The notes under the pieces are model-generated. The model had not been told where the DNA came from. It was given only the letters and a program-made list of their open reading frames with translations, and made no database searches. Made by a program: the position numbers and the translations under genes. From Desmodus rotundus (taxonomy: Eukaryota; Chordata; Mammalia; Chiroptera; Phyllostomidae), in contig NC_071396.1 of NCBI RefSeq assembly GCF_022682495.2, positions 54,308,022 to 54,372,021 of the forward strand: a stretch of DNA of 64,000 bases, read 5' to 3'. This document shows positions 57,510 through 64,000 of this stretch, piece by piece. The stretch's first letter is position 1. Each line of letters starts with the position of its first letter.

Positions 57510-59801
57510 AATCTGTAGTCATTTTTAGGATTTGACACTGAAGTGTGAGCAGAATGGATATCTTCTTTGCAACCTCAAATAGCCTCATTCAATATGAGCA
57601 TGTGCTGAGTGGCTGGTGTATGTAAAGCTTGGCCTGCTAGGGAAACAAAGAAGCATAGGGTCTGCTCCCTGTCCTCAAGGTAATACTTGATAGTGGATCC
57701 CTTTGCAAAGGGGTCAGGAGATTTCTATATCCCCGGACCCCCAATTATATTCTCTGAGAAATGCATCCAGCTAGTCTTAGTAATTGTAATTCATGACAGT
57801 TACATAGCACGAGTCAGCATACATAGAGTCCCTGCACATAATTTTATTGAATCCAAAATGGGAGGGGGGATAAAGAGAGTCAAAAGCTGAAAATGAGCAA
57901 AAGTCTCCCTAAGTAAAAAACTATGTAGAATAGCTATCCTACCATGGACCAACAAGTGGACAAAGATATGGCATAAACAATGCTGAGTCTCTAAAAACCA
58001 TGCATGACCTTGACCATGGTTCATGGCCATATGGTAATTCATACAAAAATTTCTTTACCCAGAAGTCAAATTTCTCAAAGATATGACTCACTAATCACCC
58101 CCCTCTATCATCTGGAACTAAATCAAATATTTGGGTCTTAACATTTTAGGGATACCTCTGGTCTTAATTTATCATTTCTCTCTTTAAAAGGCCTTCAGGG
58201 AGAAGGTAACATTTAGATGGATTATATACTTCAATCTTTCACAAGCAATGTAGTAGCATCCCACTGCTTTGTATTCAAAGTAAAGATCATTTCCTCCTCA
58301 TAAGTAAGCCTTTTTGCTCTAGTCATTAACATTTTAGATTACTTACTGGTCTTATATTTAGTACAGTTTACAGTGAAAGCATCATCAAAAATTTATGGTG
58401 CTATCCCATATAACTAGAAGAAGAAAGAGGTTTAAAAATATACCCCTTAACTATTAAGGTGAACACACTTCAATCTTTAAGATGCAGAGCATGTTACAGA
58501 TAAATGGATATGACTTATTGTAACTGTTTCCCAGTCTGGCCACGTTCTCATGTTATTATGATTAATTCTGGTAAGAAAGTATGACTCTGACATTTAAAAG
58601 TGTGACTTGATTTTTAAAATCCAGAAAGGAACATGCCTTCTTGCTGAAATGGAGATATTTAAATATTTGTAAGAATGAACTTTCCTAAAGACAATATAGC
58701 TTTGCTTACCATCAAGACTTAAAATTAAAAGCATATTTATTTAACAGATTTTAGTATAGACTACATATTTTACATAATGAATGTTAATATGTTTTATATA
58801 TTATTATTTAGTAAGTTATTAGGATATCACTATGGTTGAATTAATTTTTTAAATAATGATAAGGTAACATTATTTTTGTAGGCAAAGTTGGTTGACTACA
58901 TGATTATTCCCTCAATTTCTTCCTTCCTACCAGAACTGAATTTTGTTTGGATAGTCACCCTCTTTAACAGGGTCACTTGCTTCAAGAAAGAATGGGTTCT
59001 GATTGGCCTAAGTTAATCACATGATTGATACACATCAGCATAAGCCAAGAACAGAAGTCAGCAAGGAACTTCTGCAAAATGGTCTTCCTTTCTCAAAAGC
59101 TTTACATTGATGAGTTCATTATTTGATATTTGTAATGCTTACTCAGGACAGCTGAAACTGTGAAAACCATATTGAGTCACTGAGACCACAGGCAAGGAAC
59201 CAGCTGAGGACATAGGGAACAGGCTAAAGATGGTACAGGAAAAGGAAGGGTTCTTACTGTTGACCTGAGCCCCAGGACTCTGGAGTCAAGCTACCTGAAG
59301 AATTCTTGTTAGAGGAAATGATGCACCTTCTTTAGTATTCAGGCCAACTTAAATTGAGGTTCTCTATAACTTGCAGCCTAAAGCAGCCTGACTGATATGT
59401 ACCTAATACCCAAGCTACTATTCATTTGGGGGTTTACCCCCAAATGGAAATAACATCAATCCGAAGGAAAAAAGTAAAGATGCCTTTTAGCACACCATCA
59501 TTAACCACCTAGTGGATGTCGGTTAACTTCCATTTCTTTACATCTAAGGAATACCTATTGTATTCGGGGTGCCATGCTCTTAGAGTTGCCCTGCTTTTAA
59601 CTGATTGGATTGCCCAAGGAGAAGATATTCTTCTTTGACTAGAACTGCCTCTTAATTAAAGGACAATTAAACAAGAGTAGCAAGCCTTTTCACAAGTGCT
59701 CAATTGTGGTAAAGAGAGGATTTAGAATGATAACAATTATTTACCAGATAATGAAGGAGAGGTCAGAGAGATTCACTATGTTATGTTAAGTATGTTAAGT
59801 C
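57510..59801. other. Long unique stretch, no gene supported
   Basis: A short antisense L2-like piece may lie at 57600-57700 ('tcctgtcctcaaggtaatac'-type text). The frames at 57687-57890 and 57800-58042 overlap antisense to each other without motifs. The remainder shows no repeat, exon or RNA gene recognisable by eye. Confidence 0.4.
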
Positions 59802-59822
59802 TTTTAAAAAATGTTAGTGGTG

Positions 59823-61791
59823 CTTCCGGCCAAGATGGAGGCATAGGTAGACACACTGTGCCTCCTCCCACAACTAAAAGAAGGACAACAACAATTTAAA
59901 AACAAAAAACAACCAGAACTGACAGAAAATTGAACTGTATGGAAGTCCGACAACCAAGGAGATAAAGAAGAAACATTCATCCAGACCCGTAGGAGGGGCA
60001 GAGACGGGCAACCGGGCAAGGAGGACTTGTGGCAAGGCGGAAGCTGAAGGACCCAGCGAGGTGGAGGATTGTGGAATGGGGCAGGCAGTGCTTCAGCTAC
60101 CAGACCCCATAAGGTGGTGCTGGCAGACCCTGCTGCCCCACATTCGCACATAGATAAACATGGGGGAACAGCAGGGAGCGAAGCAGACCACGCAACCCAG
60201 GGCTCCAGTGCGGGGAAATAAAGCCTCAAACCTCTGATTGAAAACACCTGTGGGGGTTGAGGCAGCAGTGGGAGAAACTCCCAGACTCACAGAGGAGTTT
60301 GTTGGAGAGACCCACAGGGGCCTAGAGCATGCACAAGCCCATCCAGTTGGCAATCAGTACCAGAGGGGCCCAGTTTGATTGTGGGTAGTGGAGGGAGTGA
60401 CTAAAATCTGGTAGAGAGTGGAGCAAGAGCCATTGCTCCCTCTCGGCCCCTCCCCCAGGCACAGCATCACAGTGCAGCGACCAGCTTTACCCTGCCCTGG
60501 TGAACACCTAAGGCTCCGCCCCTTACATAAGAGGCATGCCAAGACAAAAGAAAAAAATGGCCCAAATGAAAGAACAGATCAAATCTCCAGAAAAAATACA
60601 ACTAAGCAACCAAGAGATAGCCAGCCTATCAGATGCACAGTTCAAATCACTGGTAATCAGGAAGCTCACAGAATTGGTTGAATTTGGTCGCAAATTAGAT
60701 GAAAAAATGAAGGCTATGCTAAGAGAAACAAAGGAAAATGTACAGGGAACCAATAGTGATGCAAAGGAAACTGAGACTAAAATCAACAGTGTGGACCACA
60801 AGGAAGAAAGAAACATCCAACCAGAAAAGAATGAAGAAACAAGAATTCAAAAAAATGAGGAGAGGCTTAGGAACCTCCAGGACATCTTGAAACATTCCAA
60901 CATTCAAATTATAGGGGTGCCAGAAGGAGAAGAGGAAGAACAAAAAATTGAAAACTTATTTGAACAAATAATGAAGGAGAACTTCCCCAATCTGGCAAAG
61001 GAAATAGACTTCCAGGAAATCCAGGAAGCTCAGAGAGTCTCAAAGAAGCTGGACCTAAGGAGGAACACACCAAGGCACATCATAATTACATTACCCAAGA
61101 TGAAACAGAAGGAGAGAATCTTAGAAGCAGCAAGAGAAAAGGACACAGTTCCCTACAAAGGAGTTCCCATAAGACTGTCAGCTGATTTCTCAAAAGAGAC
61201 CTTATAGGCAAGAAGGGGCTGGAAAGAAGTATTCCAAGTCATGAAAGGCAAGGGCCTACATCCAAGATTACTCTATCCAGCAAAGCTATCATTTAGAATG
61301 AAAGGGCAGATAAAGTGCTTCTCAGATAAGGTCAAGTTAAAGGAGTTCGTCATCACCAAGTCCTTATTATATGAAATGTTAAAGGGACTTATCTAAGAAA
61401 AAGAAGATAAAAAATAGGAACAGTAAAAATGACAGCAAACTCACAGTTATTAACAACCACACCTAAAACAAAAACAAAAGCAAACTAAGCAAACAACTAT
61501 AACAGAAACAGAACCACAGAAATGGAGATCACATGGAGGGTTATCAACAGGGGAGTGGGAGGGGGAGAGAGGGGGGAAAGGTACAGAGAATAAATAGCAT
61601 AAATGGTAAGTAGAAAATAGACAGGGGGAGGGTAAGAATAGTATAGGAAATGTAGAAGCCAAAGAACTTATAAGTATGACCCATGGACATGAATTATAGG
61701 GGGGAAATGTGGGAGGGAGGGGATGGGCAAGATGGAGTGGAGTGAAGGGGGAGAAATTGGACAACTGTAATAGCATAATCAATAAATATAT
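59823..61791 (+). mobile_element. Complete HAL1-like retrotransposon (L1-derived, no ORF2)
   Basis: A 1.97-kb element bounded by a perfect 21-bp target-site duplication (59802-59822 and 61792-61812, ending ATGTTAGTGGTG). It starts CTTCCGGCCAAGATGGAGGC, an L1-type 5' end, and has a 713-bp 5' UTR and one ORF1. A roughly 400-bp 3' UTR follows, rich in GGGAGGG-like purine runs (61550-61745), ending 'ggacaactgtaatagcataa' with 'tcaataaatat'. No endonuclease or reverse transcriptase follows ORF1. The tail resembles the ACAACTGTAATTG tail of the L1 copies at 28.0 and 62.4 kb, so L1 ORF2p probably mobilised it. HAL1 families with this layout are known in mammals. Confidence 0.85.
60536..61396 (+). 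pseudogene. L1-type ORF1 of the HAL1-like element, one nonsense codon
   Basis: ORF1p-type RNA-binding protein of 286 codons. The N-terminus is lysine-rich, starting MPRQKKKMAQMKEQIKSPEK. A coiled-coil-prone region (about residues 40-115, with KLTELVEFGRKLDEKMKAML) follows, then the RRM-like part with 'SNIQIIGVPEGEEEEQKIEN' (about 120-140). 'RRNTPRHIIITLPKMKQKER' and 'PIRLSADFS' come next. TAG at 61205-61207 (codon 224) stops the frame. Beyond it the same frame continues with 'ARRGWKEVFQVMKGKGLHPR', 'LLYPAKLSFRMKG' and 'EMLKGLI' to TAA at 61394-61396, so the stop appears to be a single substitution. The C-terminal domain contributes to nucleic-acid chaperone activity, so a truncated product should be defective. 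Confidence 0.85.
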
Positions 61792-61812
61792 TTTTAAAAA
61801 ATGTTAGTGGTG

Positions 61813-62439
61813 AAATGACAGAGTCCATACTATGAGACTCTTCATTTTAATCAGTAAGCACCCAAAAATGGGAACACTTCTTATTAAAATAGCACATATT
61901 TTTCTTAAATGTTAAAAAAACATTTTATATATGTGTGTGCTAGCATGTGAGTAAGTAAATATATATATATACTGCATACGTATACACATACAATCTCCAA
62001 ATTGTGTAAAAATATGTATACTAAGTTTGCATTATGTATTTATTTACACAGGTATTCTCTCACATGTACATGCAAACTATAAACAGACACATGCAGACAT
62101 GTGTATGTAAGCGTGCTAAAAAAGGTCTGAAAGGATATACAAACAATGAATTCTTTTCTGGATGTTAAAGCAGTGGAGGTAGGTTGAAGAAGACAAAGAT
62201 AGGAGGGAGGTCAAGGAGATGATATCTAGTAGTGCTTTGAATATATAGGAAAAAAATAGAGTTTTTTGTTTTACATATATAAAAAAAGCTTATGATGTTA
62301 AAATATTCATACTTTTCAACTTAATTTCTCCTTTATGAACTAATGCTATGAAAATAATCTTAAATATGGAAAATATTTATATACATATATTTTCTACAGA
62401 ATTATTTATAATAGAAAAATACATAAACATCTTTAAAAA
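61813..62439. other. AT-rich sequence with TA/TG microsatellites
   Basis: Contains a (TG)/(TA) mixture at 61924-62000, including 'aaatatatatatatactgca'. No gene. Confidence 0.5.
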
Positions 62440-64000
62440 TTTTTTTTTAATTATTTTATTGCTGTTCAATTACAGTCGTCTGCATTTTATCCCCACCCCT
62501 CTACCCGACCCCAGCCACACCCACCTCTGTCCCCTGTTTCCACCCTCCCCCTTGGTTTTGTCCAAGTGTCCTTTGTAGTAGTTCCTCAAAACCCTTCTCC
62601 CCACTGTCCCTTCCCCTATCCCCTCTGGCTATTGTTAGATTGTTCTTAACTTCAATGTCTCTGGTTATATTTTGTTTCCTTTTTTCTTTTGTTGATTACA
62701 TTCCAGTTAAAGGTGAGATCATATGGTATTTGTCCCTCACCGTCTGGCTTATTTCACTTAACATAATGCTCTCCAGTTCCATCCATGCTGTTGCAAAGGG
62801 AATAAGCTCCTTCTTTCTCTCTGCTGCGTAGAATTCCATTGTGTAAATATACCATAGTTTTTGGATCCACTCATTTGCTGATGGGCACTTAGGTTGCTTC
62901 CAGTACTTGGCTATTGTAAATTGTGCTGCTATGAACATTGGGATGCATAGGTTCTTTTGGATTGGAGTTTCAGGGTTCTTAGGGTATAATCCCAGCAGCG
63001 GAATTGCTAGGTCAAAGGGCAGTTCCATTTTTCGTTTTCTGAGGAAATTCCATACTGTTTTCCACAGTGGCCTCACCAGTCTGCATTCCCACCAACAGTG
63101 CACGAGGGTTCCCTTTTCTCCACATCCTCTCCAACATTTGTTTGTGGATTTGTTTATGTTGGCCACTCTGACTGGTGTGAGATGGTACCTCATTGTGGTT
63201 TTAATTTGCATCTCTCTGATGGCTAGTGATGCTGAGCATCTTTTCATGTCTCTGGGCCCTCTGTATGTCTTCCTTGGAGAAGTGTCTGTTCAAGACCTTT
63301 GCCCATTTTTTAATTGGGTTGTTTGTCTTCCTGCAGTGGAGTCATGTGAGTTCTTTATATATTTTGGAGATCAGGCCCTTGTCTGAGGTATCATTGGCAA
63401 ATATGTTTTCCCATACTGTTGGTTCTCTTTGTATTTTAATGCTTTTTTCTTTAGCCATGCATAAGCTTTTTATTTTGATGAGGTCCCATTTGTTTATTCT
63501 TTCCTTTATGTCCCTTGCTTTAGTGGATGTGTCTGTGAGGATGTTGCTGCGTGGAATGTCTGAGATTTTCCTGCCAATGTTTTCCTCTAGGACTTTTATG
63601 GTGTTATGACTTATGTTTAAGTCTTTTATCCACCTTGAATTTATTTTTGTGTATGGTGTAAGTTGGTGATCGAGTTTCATTTTTTTGCACGTAGCTGTCC
63701 AGATTCCCAACACCATCTGTTGAAGAGGCTGTTTTTGCTCCATTTTATGCTCCTGCCTCCTTTGTCAAATATTAATTGACCGTAAAGACTCGGGTTTATT
63801 TCTGGGCTCTCTGTTCTGTTCCATTGGTCTATGTGCCTGTTTTTATGCCAGTACCAGGCTGTTTTGATTACCGTGGCCTTGTAATACAGTTTGATATCAG
63901 GTACTGTGATCCCTCCTGCTTTATTCTTCTTTCTCAAAATTGCTGCAGCTATTCAGGGTCGTTTATGGTTCCATATAAATTTCTGAAATATTTGTTCTAT
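62440..64000 (-). mobile_element. L1 LINE 3' part, runs off the right edge
   Basis: The tail (poly-A as T-run at 62441-62448) and the 3' UTR, whose complement ends 'gactgtaattgaacagcaat', are followed upstream by ORF2 sequence to the window edge. ORF2p text on the minus strand is easily read: '[20 protein letters not shown]', '[20 protein letters not shown]', '[20 protein letters not shown]' and '[20 protein letters not shown]', ending [13 protein letters not shown] at 62696. A frame change lies near 63705, and a TGA (63342) with a shift near 63255 breaks the frame. The copy is inactive yet much less decayed than the L1 at 39-42 kb. The 5' extent is unknown. Confidence 0.9.

Noticed and set aside
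59804..60247. 147-codon minus-strand open frame
   Set aside because: Antisense to the 5' UTR of the HAL1-like element; no independent support.

Overview
This window is a stretch of mammalian nuclear DNA, almost certainly from a bat. At least eight copies of a tRNA-derived, pyrimidine-rich short interspersed element match the VES-type SINE known from Chiroptera. They open with a CCTGGC..GGTAGCTCAGTTGG-like tRNA box and continue through 'GGGCACATACC' and 'CAACCAATCAATG' to a CT-rich run and an A-rich tail. They lie among L1, L2, MIR, MLT1 and ERV LTR copies typical of a placental genome. Gene density is very low. No complete host gene is visible, so the region looks intergenic or intronic. The best host coding evidence is a possible internal exon at 47502-47617, with a phase-compatible partner at 50942-50998. 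Neither is recognised by sequence.

Layout. 0-20 kb: ancient MIR, L2 (a 1.1-kb copy at 6180-7325) and MLT1 relics, a 126-bp mariner-type MITE (763-888), three VES SINEs, and one old hAT relic (19152-19568) split by a SINE. 20.9-25.0 kb: a stack of nested insertions. An old L1M/HAL1-type element holds a hAT element, which holds a VES SINE and a reversed L1 tail, and that L1 holds a decayed mariner; a second VES SINE sits in the distal HAL1 part. 25-38 kb: MIR/L2 relics, a 98-bp L1 tail insertion, a twin-primed L1 (27761-28069), ERV LTRs (30.3-31.2, 32.2-32.8 and 34.9-35.7 kb) and VES copies. 39.0-41.9 kb: an old L1 ORF2 and 3' UTR. 42-43.2 kb: an LTR on the minus strand, split by a VES SINE. 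43.2-59.8 kb: mostly unique sequence with MIR, MLT1, Tigger and hAT relics, the candidate exons and a local duplication. 59.8-61.8 kb: a complete L1-derived, ORF2-less (HAL1-like) retrotransposon with a perfect 21-bp target-site duplication. 62.4-64.0 kb: the 3' part of a comparatively fresh L1 on the minus strand, running off the window.

There is no bacterial-style operon, CRISPR array or integrated foreign system. The genes present are selfish ones and depend on one another: L1 ORF2p would supply reverse transcriptase in trans for VES SINEs and for the HAL1-like element, whose 3' end resembles the L1 tail in the same window. The notable observations are the retrotransposon mechanics (ORF2-less element, twin priming, nested chronology), two unexplained local duplications and the candidate exons. 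All family names come from recognition of consensus features by eye, not from a database search. Boundaries without a stated duplication or terminal repeat are approximate.
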